DNA from: Planktosalinus lacus | GTDB lineage: Bacteria > Bacteroidota > Bacteroidia > Flavobacteriales > Flavobacteriaceae | Direction of reading: 5' to 3' | Length of the DNA: 50,958 nt | Assembly (NCBI RefSeq): GCF_014640155.1 | Contig: NZ_BMGK01000009.1 | Coordinates: 1 to 50,958 of the forward strand | Part shown: positions 33,989-42,577 of the stretch, one piece after another | Numbering within the stretch: the stretch's first letter is position 1 | Layout: each line of letters opens with the position of its first letter | Notes under the pieces: model-generated | Seen by the model: only the letters and a program-made list of their open reading frames with translations | Told to the model about the DNA's origin: nothing | The model's database searches: none | Made by a program: the position numbers and the translations under genes

Positions 33989-34099
33989 TTAGTTAAAGCT
34001 AGTCATTATTAGATAAAACAAAAAGATGTACAAGGCATTGGCAATCAAAACTAAAGTGTATGATTTTTTCCAGATGTATTTTTCAGGATAATTATTCAT
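33989..34099 (-). CDS. 36-residue single-helix membrane protein
   Basis: This small frame from ATG 34099 encodes MNNYPEKYIWKKSYTL and then one membrane helix (residues 17-31, VLIANALYIFLFYLI). It is translated in the same direction between two genes. Its start overlaps the last 8 nt of the PIG-L gene and its stop is 1 nt from the symporter start. The tight packing, ATG start and amphipathic-then-hydrophobic layout support a real gene, perhaps a small accessory subunit of the symporter. No known family can be assigned from sequence alone. Confidence 0.65.
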   Translation of the reverse strand: MNNYPEKYIWKKSYTLVLIANALYIFLFYLIMTSFN

Positions 34100-36581
34100 T
34101 TTCTAAAGATAACAAATTTGCAAACAAACGGTAGGCCCCTGATACTCCGGCGGGTAATTGTCTAAAGAAACTCAATCCGGAATAAATGATATTCCCTTTA
34201 CCGTGTTTGGCTATGATTAGTGACCCTTCCAACGGTTTTTCACCTGGGTCGCTCATTTTGAAAATAGGGGTGAACTCTTTGGACCAATCTTCAGCAAAAT
34301 ACAAACCGCGCTCCTGAACCCAACCTTCAAAATCGGAAGTTGATAATTTATTAGGTGTATTTAAAACTGGATGTATAGGGTTGATGAATTGAACAGGTGC
34401 ATTTTCATCAGTGACACGACCTCTCGCGAGTTGAAGCTTAAAAGGGGCTAATTGGTCAGTCACCAGGCCTCTGGAAACATTGTATTGCATAATTAAATTG
34501 CCTCCTTTTTTTACATATTCAAATAAGGTTTCTTGTCTGAACTTTAACAACTCGTGAATGTTGTAAGCTCTGATTCCCACTACAATTGCATCAAATCCTA
34601 AGAGGTTTTCGAGGGTCATTGCTTCCAGATCAATGTCCTTTACGGTATAGCCAATCTGGCTTAAAGCCGAAGGAATTTCATCACCTGCTCCTGCTATATA
34701 ACCGATGTTTTGACCCTTGGTTTCAATAGGTATGCGGGCAACTTTCGCTTCTGCCGGCAACAAAATGTGCTGATAGGGAATGTGATTGTAGTCTAATGTG
34801 ATTTTTTCCAGATGGTAGTTGTTGTCATTTACTTGTATCGCTAATTTTATAGAGCTTTCATCCTGGTTTTTGGGAGGAGTAACTTTAAAAGTAAATTCTC
34901 TTTCCTGATCTTTTTGGTCGAGTTGAAAAGGTTGAGGGGAACTCACCTGCCATCCTTCGGGATGTTGCAGAGCAACAGTGCCTGACAGTTTAGTTTTTCC
35001 GGCCTTTATTGTGACTGTGACGTTTTTGGGCGCATTGTCTTCAAATATGAATACTTTTTGATTGATTTTTCCGGTAATTTCAGGTAAAATTTGAAACGGT
35101 TGGTACACCTCACCGGTAACGGGACTATTAAATTTATAAACCAAGTGTTTTTCAATTATGAATTCTTCCCCTTCAATGGTTAGATTAAATTGGAGTGGTT
35201 GATTTTCATTGATAGTAGGAAGGCCAATTTTTTCAAGATTTGAAACGGCATAGAGACCTAAAGTACTTTTTTCTTTTAGCCAATAAGGGGAGGAATATTC
35301 AGCATCACTTGGGATTGTAATTGTATATTCTTTCTCAAATGGTGTGTTTTTAAATAATGGTTCATTGTTTGTCAATAGAGCGTGGTCACCATAGGAAATT
35401 TTGTTCAAGCTCATTGAAGCATGTGCTCTGTTGATAGCTTCCACATTAATTGAAATTGTGGAGTTTGGAGCTGTATATTGACTTTCGGTCACGGCTTCTA
35501 AAAAGAGACCGCTACAAGCTGCTATAATATTTTTAATTTCTTTTGTTTTCTGAATACCCCAGTAGTCTGTTCGGCTTTTGAGTAATTTATAGGCAACAAT
35601 TAACTGAGGAATGCTAGCAGCGGGTTTTTTGAAGTTAAAATCACGTTCTACCTTGTGAAGAATTTCACCAATTTCTTTTCCGCCTTCTATGCGCGTCCAA
35701 TTGGTGTTAATTCCGTCAAAAAGATTGTCAGGGTCTTTTGGTAAGTTGCCTTTAATTATTTCGAGATATTCTGTCTGGTCACCTCGTGAACCTGTGTTTC
35801 CAAAGCCTTGTGATTGATGTTGGCTTCGGCTCAATGCTGCAATTTCTCCATTTGATAATCCAAGTGATGGAAAAAACTGTCCGGTGTTTAAGGATATGAG
35901 ATTTGATTTATCAGCTTTTTCAAATTTTTCCTGACTTCCGTAAAACCACCAAGAGGTATTAAAAAAAAGTCGTGTGGGTTGCCAGGGTTCAAGCTTGTTT
36001 AATTGCTGTGGGAATGAATTTATATTTGAGGCCATTTCAAAAGCTTCCAGGCTTAGTATTGCTGATGCAGTGTGATGACCGTGTGTGGTGCCCGGTGTGC
36101 GGTGGTTGAACCGGTTTATAATCACATCGGGTTTAAACTTTCTGATTGTGAATACTAAATCACTCAGCACCTGATTTTTTTGCCAAATTGAAAAGGTTTC
36201 ATCTGGATTTTTTGAATACCCAAAATCAATGGCTCTGGTAAAAAATTGTTCTCCTCCATCAATTTTTCTTGCTTCCTGAAGTTCGTTGGTTCTGATTACA
36301 CCTAGTAAAGGACCTAATTCCTTCCCAATCAAATTTTGTCCACCATCACCTCTTGTGATAGAAATATAGGCTGTGCGGGCTTTTACATCATTGGCTAAAT
36401 GTGAAATAAGCCGTGTATTTTCATCGTCGGGATGTGCTGCTACATATAGTACTGAACCTAGAAAGTTTAATTTTTTGATTGATTCGTAAATTTCTGATGC
36501 GGTGGGTTTTTTAGGCTGTTGAGCTTGAAGTGTTGATAGACTGATGAAGAATAAAAGGAAAACAGAAAGAAATTTGCTCAT
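34092..36581 (-). CDS. secreted PIG-L family deacetylase, large form
   Basis: The start is taken at ATG 36581, giving 829 residues with a signal peptide (KFLSVFLLFFISLSTLQAQ). A longer frame to 36632 would overlap the upstream gene. The N-terminal PIG-L/LmbE domain (about 25-300) has the metal motif YVAAHPDDENTRLI and TTHGHHTASAILS, typical of zinc N-acetylglucosaminyl-type deacetylases. A long beta-rich middle follows. The C-terminal 200 residues (ALSQIGYTVKDIDLE, GFDAIVVGIRAYNIH, GGNLIMQYN) resemble a glutamine-amidotransferase-like ThuA fold. It probably acts on an amino-sugar substrate outside the cytoplasm, with products perhaps taken up by the neighbouring symporter. Confidence 0.85.
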   Translation of the reverse strand: MSKFLSVFLLFFISLSTLQAQQPKKPTASEIYESIKKLNFLGSVLYVAAHPDDENTRLISHLANDVKARTAYISITRGDGGQNLIGKELGPLLGVIRTNELQEARKIDGGEQFFTRAIDFGYSKNPDETFSIWQKNQVLSDLVFTIRKFKPDVIINRFNHRTPGTTHGHHTASAILSLEAFEMASNINSFPQQLNKLEPWQPTRLFFNTSWWFYGSQEKFEKADKSNLISLNTGQFFPSLGLSNGEIAALSRSQHQSQGFGNTGSRGDQTEYLEIIKGNLPKDPDNLFDGINTNWTRIEGGKEIGEILHKVERDFNFKKPAASIPQLIVAYKLLKSRTDYWGIQKTKEIKNIIAACSGLFLEAVTESQYTAPNSTISINVEAINRAHASMSLNKISYGDHALLTNNEPLFKNTPFEKEYTITIPSDAEYSSPYWLKEKSTLGLYAVSNLEKIGLPTINENQPLQFNLTIEGEEFIIEKHLVYKFNSPVTGEVYQPFQILPEITGKINQKVFIFEDNAPKNVTVTIKAGKTKLSGTVALQHPEGWQVSSPQPFQLDQKDQEREFTFKVTPPKNQDESSIKLAIQVNDNNYHLEKITLDYNHIPYQHILLPAEAKVARIPIETKGQNIGYIAGAGDEIPSALSQIGYTVKDIDLEAMTLENLLGFDAIVVGIRAYNIHELLKFRQETLFEYVKKGGNLIMQYNVSRGLVTDQLAPFKLQLARGRVTDENAPVQFINPIHPVLNTPNKLSTSDFEGWVQERGLYFAEDWSKEFTPIFKMSDPGEKPLEGSLIIAKHGKGNIIYSGLSFFRQLPAGVSGAYRLFANLLSLENE

Positions 36582-36591
36582 AATGCCGTTT

Positions 36592-37155
36592 TTAATCGTG
36601 GGTTTGTGTAAGGTTTTTGTCGTCTTTATCACGGGTAATTTCTTCAGAATCAGAAGTCGAAACCATAGAAATACCTTTTTGTAATATTAGATTGTTAGGA
36701 TAAGAATGTATCTCACCAGAATCACTTTTTAAAATAATGTGAAAGGCTTTGATGTCTTCAATAAAAAGTGCTTCCGCAATAAAGTCTTTATCGTGAATCT
36801 TAATCTTATCGCCAATTTTATAAGAAAAAGTGAAAAACATAATAATTCCACTTGTTACATTGCTAAGAATTGACCATTGAGCAAAGAGTGCTACTCCAAT
36901 AACTGCAAACATAGATGAAAACACCAGTCCTACATCACTAAACTTTACCCCCCAAATCAGGATATTCCAAAAGATAAATATAAACACAAAAGCAAAGTCA
37001 AAATGCTTAATAATCAACTTGGTGCGTTGTTGCATTTTTTCATGGATTTTAGCATAGCGTTTTATCAAACGTATGACCAAACCCCTTAATAATATAATGA
37101 TAAAAATACTTATTGCCGAATATATGATATTGGGCAACAGTTGTTCAAATGTCAT
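36592..37155 (-). CDS. mechanosensitive channel (MscS) domain protein, small
   Basis: A 187-residue protein with three hydrophobic segments (about 7-26, 48-66, 72-92) and then the MscS beta domain: ILSNVTSGIIMFFTFSYKIGDKIKIHDKDFIAEALFIEDIKAFHIILKSDSGEIHSYPNNLILQKGI, shown here by its landmark GDKIKI and YPNN motifs. The pore-helix equivalent is FAQWSILSNVTSGIIMF. It is shorter than E. coli MscS (286), ending after the beta domain, which is common in Bacteroidota. Its likely role is an osmotic safety valve. Its start overlaps the stop of the upstream lipoprotein gene by 4 nt. Confidence 0.82.
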   Translation of the reverse strand: MTFEQLLPNIIYSAISIFIIILLRGLVIRLIKRYAKIHEKMQQRTKLIIKHFDFAFVFIFIFWNILIWGVKFSDVGLVFSSMFAVIGVALFAQWSILSNVTSGIIMFFTFSYKIGDKIKIHDKDFIAEALFIEDIKAFHIILKSDSGEIHSYPNNLILQKGISMVSTSDSEEITRDKDDKNLTQTHD

Positions 37156-38048
37156 AGGCTGTTTTTTAGTTGTAATGAGTCTCTTAAATGACTATCTTGG
37201 TTTTTGTTTTTTGACCAATAGTTGGTTTTCAATTGCTTTTTATAGGTGGCTTTAGTTCTGAGTTCACCAATTTGCTCCTCCCATTTTAAAATTTTATATG
37301 GAAAGGCGGGTTCAAACCAAATACTGAGCGACCGGTTTAATTCAGGAAACTCAACTCTAAAAACATGCAAGGCATCGATGGTTTCAGTGGTTGCAATAGC
37401 TTTATAGGGTTTTAATTCTTGATGCCTTAATCTGATAAACTCAAACGAGGGTATCATTTGAATTTCGCCGGATGGCAATTCTGCTGGGTTGACTCTCAAT
37501 TGTGTCCAAAGTTCGTCTTCCAGATGTGTTTTTTGAAAGTCAAAAACCTGATCTGCTTCGCTTTCAAAATAGGAATGTGATTTAATTTCAAAACTCTTGC
37601 GATTGTTGAGTTGTGCATAAACCTGACCACACCATTCCTGAACAGAAGTGGAAACCTTCAACGCGTGATTTTTTTCCTGTAAAGGATAGAAAACACTTGT
37701 CATTATAGAATAGGGGTAGATACCTGTGAAGAACTTTTTTGTTTTATTAAGTTTCAATACACTTTGGTTGGTGTCAGACGAGTGATCAGCTTTTACCTGA
37801 ATCTCAGGAAGAAAATCTTCGGTAACAAAAATCAGCACTGCTTCGGCTTCTCTAATTTCACCATAACGTTCCTGCTCGAGGTTGTAAGAGGTTATTTCGG
37901 CTTGACCGTTGTACCAATAGGCTTTAAATTCTTCGGTTAAAGTTCTTGTAGAAAGCTCTTCCTGAGCAGGTGATGGGTTTTTTGTATTTTGGCAAGCAGA
38001 GATAATAATAGCCGTAATTGCAATGAGTGCCTTGTAACGAATTGTCAT
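37152..38048 (-). CDS. hypothetical lipoprotein
   Basis: A 298-residue protein with a lipoprotein signal (KALIAITAIIISACQN, lipobox Cys19). It contains beta-rich segments such as FKAYWYNGQAEITSYNLEQERYGEIREAEAVLIFVTEDF and VSTSVQEWCGQVYAQL. No catalytic motif is recognisable. The features TEEFKAYWYNG and FPYKILKWEE are frequent in a conserved flavobacterial lipoprotein family often found near Maf, but I cannot name it. It lies between Maf (35-nt gap) and the MscS-like gene (4-nt overlap), so it is likely in the same operon as both. It is probably an outer-membrane-facing or periplasmic lipoprotein. Confidence 0.7.
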   Translation of the reverse strand: MTIRYKALIAITAIIISACQNTKNPSPAQEELSTRTLTEEFKAYWYNGQAEITSYNLEQERYGEIREAEAVLIFVTEDFLPEIQVKADHSSDTNQSVLKLNKTKKFFTGIYPYSIMTSVFYPLQEKNHALKVSTSVQEWCGQVYAQLNNRKSFEIKSHSYFESEADQVFDFQKTHLEDELWTQLRVNPAELPSGEIQMIPSFEFIRLRHQELKPYKAIATTETIDALHVFRVEFPELNRSLSIWFEPAFPYKILKWEEQIGELRTKATYKKQLKTNYWSKNKNQDSHLRDSLQLKNSL

Positions 38049-38083
38049 AACTCAAAAAAAATTTAGCTAAAAATACTATTATT

Positions 38084-38671
38084 TCACTGAGTAGCAAATT
38101 CTATTAACGTTTTATAAACAAGGTGTGTGGGAAGTCCCATCACGGTGTTGTATGACCCTTCAATTTTTGTGACACCAACAGCTCCAATCCATTCCTGAAT
38201 TCCATAGCCGCCGGCTTTATCAAATGGTTGATAGTTTTGAATATAAAATTTAATTTCTGCGTCACTAAGTTTTTTAAAATACACTTTGGTTAGGTCACTC
38301 ATTACAAGTTGGGTTTTGGATGTTGTAAAACAAACAGAAGTAATCACATCGTGGTGTGTGCCTGAAAGAGAACGGAGCATATCAGTGGCCTCATTTTCAT
38401 CTTTAGGTTTGCCAAGGCAAATTCCCTCTCTGAGAACGATGGTGTCACCGGTTATCAGGATGTCATTCTTTTTGAGCTCATTGAAAACTGATGCTTTTAA
38501 TACTGCGAGATATTCAGCAATTTCTTTTTCTTTTAAATGCTCCGGAAACACTTCTTCAACCGGTTTAACCTGAGTTGTAAATGGAATGTCCAATTCTTTG
38601 AAAAACTGTTGTCGCCGCGGTGAACCCGAAGCGAGTATGATGTTGTATTTTGAAAGTTGTGACTTTAACAT
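38084..38671 (-). CDS. maf: Maf-like nucleotide pyrophosphatase
   Basis: A 195-residue protein with the Maf signature ILASGSPRRQQFFKELDIPF (residues 12-31), GDTIVLREG (catalytic Asp) and KAGGYGIQEW near the C-terminus. Maf proteins hydrolyse non-canonical and some canonical nucleoside triphosphates (dTTP/UTP type), acting in house-cleaning and division arrest. The motif set and length are complete. The gene lies 5 nt downstream of the YbaB gene and 35 nt upstream of the lipoprotein gene. Confidence 0.9.
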   Translation of the reverse strand: MLKSQLSKYNIILASGSPRRQQFFKELDIPFTTQVKPVEEVFPEHLKEKEIAEYLAVLKASVFNELKKNDILITGDTIVLREGICLGKPKDENEATDMLRSLSGTHHDVITSVCFTTSKTQLVMSDLTKVYFKKLSDAEIKFYIQNYQPFDKAGGYGIQEWIGAVGVTKIEGSYNTVMGLPTHLVYKTLIEFATQ

Positions 38672-38676
38672 ACAGA

Positions 38677-39003
38677 CTATTTAAACATTCCCTCCATTCC
38701 GGGAATATTGGGCATGCCATCTTTGGCTACTGCAGCGATTTCGGCTTCGTGAACAGATGTCGCTTTAGCAATTGCTTTGTTGAGAGTCAGCACAAGGTAG
38801 TCTTCCAGTTGTTCTTTATCGTTTAAAAGACGTTCGTCTATTTGAATGTTTTTTATTTTGCGATTGGCAGTCAGGGTCACCTGAAGCAGACCATCATTGC
38901 TTTTTTCGTCTACCAATACCGTGTCTAAACGTTTTTTGGTTTCTTCAACTTTCTTTTGGGTATCTTTCAATTTACCCATCATTCCCATTAGGTCTCCAAA
39001 CAT
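38677..39003 (-). CDS. ybaB: YbaB/EbfC family nucleoid-associated protein
   Basis: A 108-residue protein opening [26 protein letters not shown], then [24 protein letters not shown] and a C-terminal helix ending [13 protein letters not shown]. This is the YbaB/EbfC fold, a dimeric tweezer-like protein that binds DNA. It heads the minus-strand series and is divergent from the S9 peptidase gene. In the 70-nt divergent spacer a minus-strand -7 box (TAATTTTG at 39032-39039) fits this gene. Confidence 0.88.
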   Translation of the reverse strand: MFGDLMGMMGKLKDTQKKVEETKKRLDTVLVDEKSNDGLLQVTLTANRKIKNIQIDERLLNDKEQLEDYLVLTLNKAIAKATSVHEAEIAAVAKDGMPNIPGMEGMFK

Positions 39004-39031
39004 AATTTATATTTTTTTAAAAAGTAAAGCA

Positions 39032-39039
39032 CAAAATTA
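39032..39039 (-). promoter_or_regulatory. Bacteroidota -7 box for the ybaB-maf operon
   Basis: On the minus strand the sequence reads TAATTTTG, matching TAnnTTTG. It lies 29 nt upstream of the ybaB start codon at 39003. A clear -33 TTTG is not seen. Confidence 0.45.
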
Positions 39040-39073
39040 TTAAATTCGCTTGTTACTAACTAACTAAAAACTC

Positions 39074-41209
39074 ATGAAATTTTACTCTTCCCTTTGTTTG
39101 TTATGTGTTATTTTTGCCACCTCGTGTAAAAAAGAAAAACCGCAAGACGAACAAATGAATCCTACTCCCCCAACCGCTCAAAAAATTGAAAAGCATCTAG
39201 AAATCCACGGAGACGTTAGAATTGACGATTACTACTGGATGAATGACAGAGAAAACCCTGAAGTAATCGATTACCTGGAGCGCGAAAATGATTATTACGA
39301 AAAAATGACCGCGCACACCAAAGATTTTCAAAATGATCTTTTTGAAGAAATGAAGGCAAGGATTAAAGAAGATGACTCCTCTGTGCCTTATCTTTACAAT
39401 GGTTATTATTACATTACACGCTATGAAACGGGAAAAGACTATCCTATATTCACACGTAAAAAAGGTTCGTTGGATGCCGAAGAAGAAATTATGTTTGACG
39501 GAAATGAAATGGCTAAAGGTCATTCATATTTTCATTTGGCCGGCATCAATGTAAGTCCTGATAATAAACTGGCAGCTTTTGCCATAGACACAGTTAGTAG
39601 AAGAAATTATACCATTCAGATTAAAAATCTGGAAACCGGTGAGATTTACCCACAAAAAATAGAACTCACTACAGGAGGTTCCACCTGGGCAAATGATAAT
39701 GAAACACTTTTCTATACCCGAAAAGACCCACAGACCTTACGTTCTGATAAAATTTATAGACATACGTTTGGGTCCAATCCGGAAAAAGATGTCCTTGTCT
39801 TTCACGAAGAAGACGAAACCTTCAGAAGTTTTGTATATAAAACAAAATCAGATCGCTTTATAGTGATTGGCTCAGCCAGCACACTCACCACCGAATATCG
39901 CACGGTAAATGCCAATACCCCCACTGCAGAATTTGAAATATTTAGCCCTCGGGATCGAGGTGTAGAATACAACATTGCTCATTTTGAGGATCACTTTTAT
40001 ATTTTAACCAATAAGGACGATGCCAGTAACTTTAAATTGATGAAAACGGCTGTTTCGGCAACAGGTTCTGATAACTGGGAAGAAGTAATTCCTCACAGAT
40101 CAGATGTATTGCTGGAAGACTTTGAAATCTTTAAAGATTATTTGGTAGTAAGTGAGCGAAATAACGGCTTGAACAAAATTCACATTCAACGCTGGGATGG
40201 TAGTGATGCTTATTATTTGCCTTTCGACAACGAAACTTATACTGCATATACCACTCAAAACCTCGAGTTTAACACAAATATCCTGCGGTATGGCTACAAT
40301 GGACTGACGCAACCCGCTGCAGTAATTGATTTTAATATGGAAACCAAAGAGGAAACCATTATGAAAGAGCAGGAAGTATTGGGAGGCGAGTTTAATAAAG
40401 ATAATTATGAGTCTGAACGTATTTGGGCAACTGCAGCCGATGGTACTAAGATACCGGTATCCATAGTTTATAGAAAAGGAATCCAAAAAGACGGTAGTAA
40501 TCCATTATTGCAATACGGCTATGGCTCTTATGGCTCAACGATTGACCCTTATTTTTCAACCACTCGATTGAGTTTGCTTGACAGAGGTTTTATTTTTGCC
40601 ATTGCACATATAAGGGGTGGAGAATATTTGGGAAGACAATGGTATGAAGACGGAAAACTATTAAAGAAGAAAAATACATTCACCGATTTTATTGATGTTT
40701 CAAAACATCTTATTGAAGAAGGCTATACCTCCTCAGAGCACTTATATGCTATGGGAGGATCAGCAGGAGGTTTGCTCGTGGGTGCTGTTATGAATATGGC
40801 TCCTGAACTATATAATGGAGTGGTTGCTGCGGTTCCTTTTGTGGACGTTGTAACCACTATGCTAGACGATTCTATACCTTTAACCACCGGGGAATATGAC
40901 GAATGGGGGAACCCCAATGAAGAAGAATCATATTTATATATGAAATCCTATTCACCGTATGACAATGTGGAAGCGAAAGCTTATCCCAATACATTGGTGA
41001 CCACAGGGCTTCACGATTCACAAGTGCAATACTGGGAGCCGGCAAAATGGGTTGCCAAATTAAGAGAGATGAAAACAGACAGTAATATTCTCTTGTTTAA
41101 AACCAATATGGATGCTGGACATGGGGGTGCTTCAGGCAGGTTTGAAGCACTTAAGGAAGTCGCTATGGACTATGCGTTTTTATTGGACCTGGAGGGAATT
41201 TCAGAGTAA
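39074..41209 (+). CDS. S9 family peptidase (oligopeptidase B-like) lipoprotein
   Basis: A 711-residue serine peptidase with a lipoprotein signal (LCVIFATSCKK, lipobox Cys18), so probably membrane-anchored in the periplasm. A seven-blade beta-propeller (about 60-440) is followed by an alpha/beta hydrolase domain with the triad S563 (AMGGSAGGLL), D648 (GLHDSQVQYW) and H683 (DAGHGGASGRF). RIDDYYWMNDRENPEVIDYL is the usual oligopeptidase B N-terminus. Such enzymes cut short peptides after basic residues. The gene is divergent from ybaB and followed by a 188-nt hairpin-rich spacer. Confidence 0.92.
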   Translation: MKFYSSLCLLCVIFATSCKKEKPQDEQMNPTPPTAQKIEKHLEIHGDVRIDDYYWMNDRENPEVIDYLERENDYYEKMTAHTKDFQNDLFEEMKARIKEDDSSVPYLYNGYYYITRYETGKDYPIFTRKKGSLDAEEEIMFDGNEMAKGHSYFHLAGINVSPDNKLAAFAIDTVSRRNYTIQIKNLETGEIYPQKIELTTGGSTWANDNETLFYTRKDPQTLRSDKIYRHTFGSNPEKDVLVFHEEDETFRSFVYKTKSDRFIVIGSASTLTTEYRTVNANTPTAEFEIFSPRDRGVEYNIAHFEDHFYILTNKDDASNFKLMKTAVSATGSDNWEEVIPHRSDVLLEDFEIFKDYLVVSERNNGLNKIHIQRWDGSDAYYLPFDNETYTAYTTQNLEFNTNILRYGYNGLTQPAAVIDFNMETKEETIMKEQEVLGGEFNKDNYESERIWATAADGTKIPVSIVYRKGIQKDGSNPLLQYGYGSYGSTIDPYFSTTRLSLLDRGFIFAIAHIRGGEYLGRQWYEDGKLLKKKNTFTDFIDVSKHLIEEGYTSSEHLYAMGGSAGGLLVGAVMNMAPELYNGVVAAVPFVDVVTTMLDDSIPLTTGEYDEWGNPNEEESYLYMKSYSPYDNVEAKAYPNTLVTTGLHDSQVQYWEPAKWVAKLREMKTDSNILLFKTNMDAGHGGASGRFEALKEVAMDYAFLLDLEGISE

Positions 41210-41224
41210 TTCAAAAAAAAAACT

Positions 41225-41397
41225 TAAATTTGCAGAGTTTTGCAATAGTAATGGGGTTCTTTTTAAAATTTATTAGCCCCATTTGTTTCTTAATCAAACA
41301 CTGATTTATGAAAGCACAAAATGTGCATTTAATAAAAAAAAGCCATTGTCTGTATGCATTTTTTATGCATAATCAGTGGCTTTATAATTTTTAATAG
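41225..41397 (+). promoter_or_regulatory. promoter-like box and hairpin-rich leader of the sulfonolipid-like genes
   Basis: TAAATTTG (41225-41232) fits the -7 consensus, giving a leader of about 160 nt. Hairpin 1 (AATGGGG 41250-41256 with CCCCATT 41277-41283) is followed by TTGTTTCTT and may instead be the terminator of the S9 peptidase gene. Hairpin 2 is GCACA/TGTGC (41314-41326). Hairpin 3 is a two-part stem: 41339-41348 with 41374-41383 (one mismatch), enclosing TATGCAT/ATGCATA (41353-41371). It ends 14 nt before the start codon at 41398. The match to any described riboswitch is not apparent. Confidence 0.45.
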
Positions 41398-42438
41398 ATG
41401 AAACAAGAGATAAAAGCCTACAGTAGTGTTTTAGAGCTTATCGGCAATACACCGTTGATTCGTTTAAACAACATTACAAAACCTCTGAAGGGAGAGTTTC
41501 TTGCAAAAGTTGAAGCTTTCAATCCCGGACACTCCACAAAAGACAGAATTGCACTTTATATTATTGAAGAAGCTGAAAGAAAAGGTATTTTAAAGCCCGG
41601 AGATACTATTATTGAGACTACCAGTGGTAATACCGGTTTCAGTATAGCTATGGTAAGTGTAATTAAGGGCTATGAGTGTATTTTGGCAGTAAGTTCAAAG
41701 TCTTCCAAAGACAAAATTGACATGTTAAAATCCATGGGAGCAAAAGTGTATGTGTGTCCCGCAAATGTTTCAGCAGACGATTCCCGTTCTTATTATCAGG
41801 TAGCAAAACGTTTACACGAAGAGATTAAAGGTTCGGTTTATATCAATCAATACTTTAACGAACTCAATATTGATGCGCATTTCAAAACCACCGGTCCAGA
41901 AATCTGGGAACAAACCGGAGGACAAATTACACACCTGATTGCTTGTAGCGGTACCGGAGGAACCATTTCTGGAGCAGCAAGGTTTTTAAAAACCAAAAAT
42001 GCTGACATCAAAATTATTGGTATTGATGCTTATGGCTCTGTACTTCAAAAATATCACGAAACCAGAGAGTTTGATGCTGAAGAAATTTATCCATACCGCA
42101 TTGAAGGTCTTGGGAAAAACCTGATTCCAACAGCTACTGATTTTGATGTAATTGATAAGTTTGTAAAGGTTACTGACGAATCAAGTGCCCATACTGCCCG
42201 AGAACTTGCCAGATCAGAAGGTTTGTTTGTAGGTTACACCAGTGGTGCGGCTATGCAGGGTGTTAAACAACTTGCTGAAGACGGAGAGTTTGATGAAAAC
42301 AGTAAAGTTGTAATCATTTTTCCTGATCACGGCTCACGCTATATGAGTAAAGTGTTCAGTGACGACTGGATGAATGAACAAGGGTTTTTTGACAGTCAGA
42401 ATATTGAGGCCAAGGAAACAATTGAATATATCAAATAA
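41398..42438 (+). CDS. cysteine-synthase-like PLP enzyme, candidate cysteate synthase
   Basis: A 346-residue fold-type II PLP protein. The lysine is K48 (NPGHSTKDR), the substrate loop is TTSGNTGFS (74-82), and the phosphate-binding loop is [12 protein letters not shown]. This family makes cysteine or related sulfur/sulfonate amino acids by beta-replacement on O-acetylserine or O-phosphoserine. The next gene encodes an alpha-oxoamine-synthase-type acyltransferase. In sulfonolipid-producing Bacteroidota such an enzyme condenses cysteate with acyl chains, so this gene may supply cysteate from sulfite. A cysteine-biosynthetic role cannot be ruled out. It has an unusual C-terminal extension ([19 protein letters not shown]). 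Confidence 0.85.
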   Translation: MKQEIKAYSSVLELIGNTPLIRLNNITKPLKGEFLAKVEAFNPGHSTKDRIALYIIEEAERKGILKPGDTIIETTSGNTGFSIAMVSVIKGYECILAVSSKSSKDKIDMLKSMGAKVYVCPANVSADDSRSYYQVAKRLHEEIKGSVYINQYFNELNIDAHFKTTGPEIWEQTGGQITHLIACSGTGGTISGAARFLKTKNADIKIIGIDAYGSVLQKYHETREFDAEEIYPYRIEGLGKNLIPTATDFDVIDKFVKVTDESSAHTARELARSEGLFVGYTSGAAMQGVKQLAEDGEFDENSKVVIIFPDHGSRYMSKVFSDDWMNEQGFFDSQNIEAKETIEYIK

Positions 42439-42461
42439 GCTAAAAACAATTTTTTTAATTG

Positions 42462-42493
42462 AAAACCATCACGTAAATTGTGATGGTTTTTTT
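42462..42493 (+). terminator. intrinsic terminator after the cysteine-synthase-like gene
   Basis: An 11-bp stem (AAAACCATCAC with GTGATGGTTTT, loop GTAAATT) is followed by TTT. Its presence, with a promoter 32 nt later, shows the downstream acyltransferase gene is transcribed mainly on its own. Confidence 0.88.
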
Positions 42494-42524
42494 ATTTCCA
42501 ATCAATGAATGGTTTGACTAAAAA

Positions 42525-42554
42525 TTGTAAAGCCAATTAATTTAATTATTTTTG
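42525..42554 (+). promoter_or_regulatory. Bacteroidota sigma-ABfr-type promoter for the acyltransferase gene
   Basis: A TTG at 42525-42527, then 19 nt, then TATTTTTG at 42547-42554 fits the -33/-7 Bacteroidota consensus (TTTG-N19-21-TAnnTTTG). It is the best promoter match in the window. The start codon is at 42578, leaving an approximately 17-nt leader. Confidence 0.7.
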
Positions 42555-42577
42555 CGCTATAAATTCACTACCACTAT

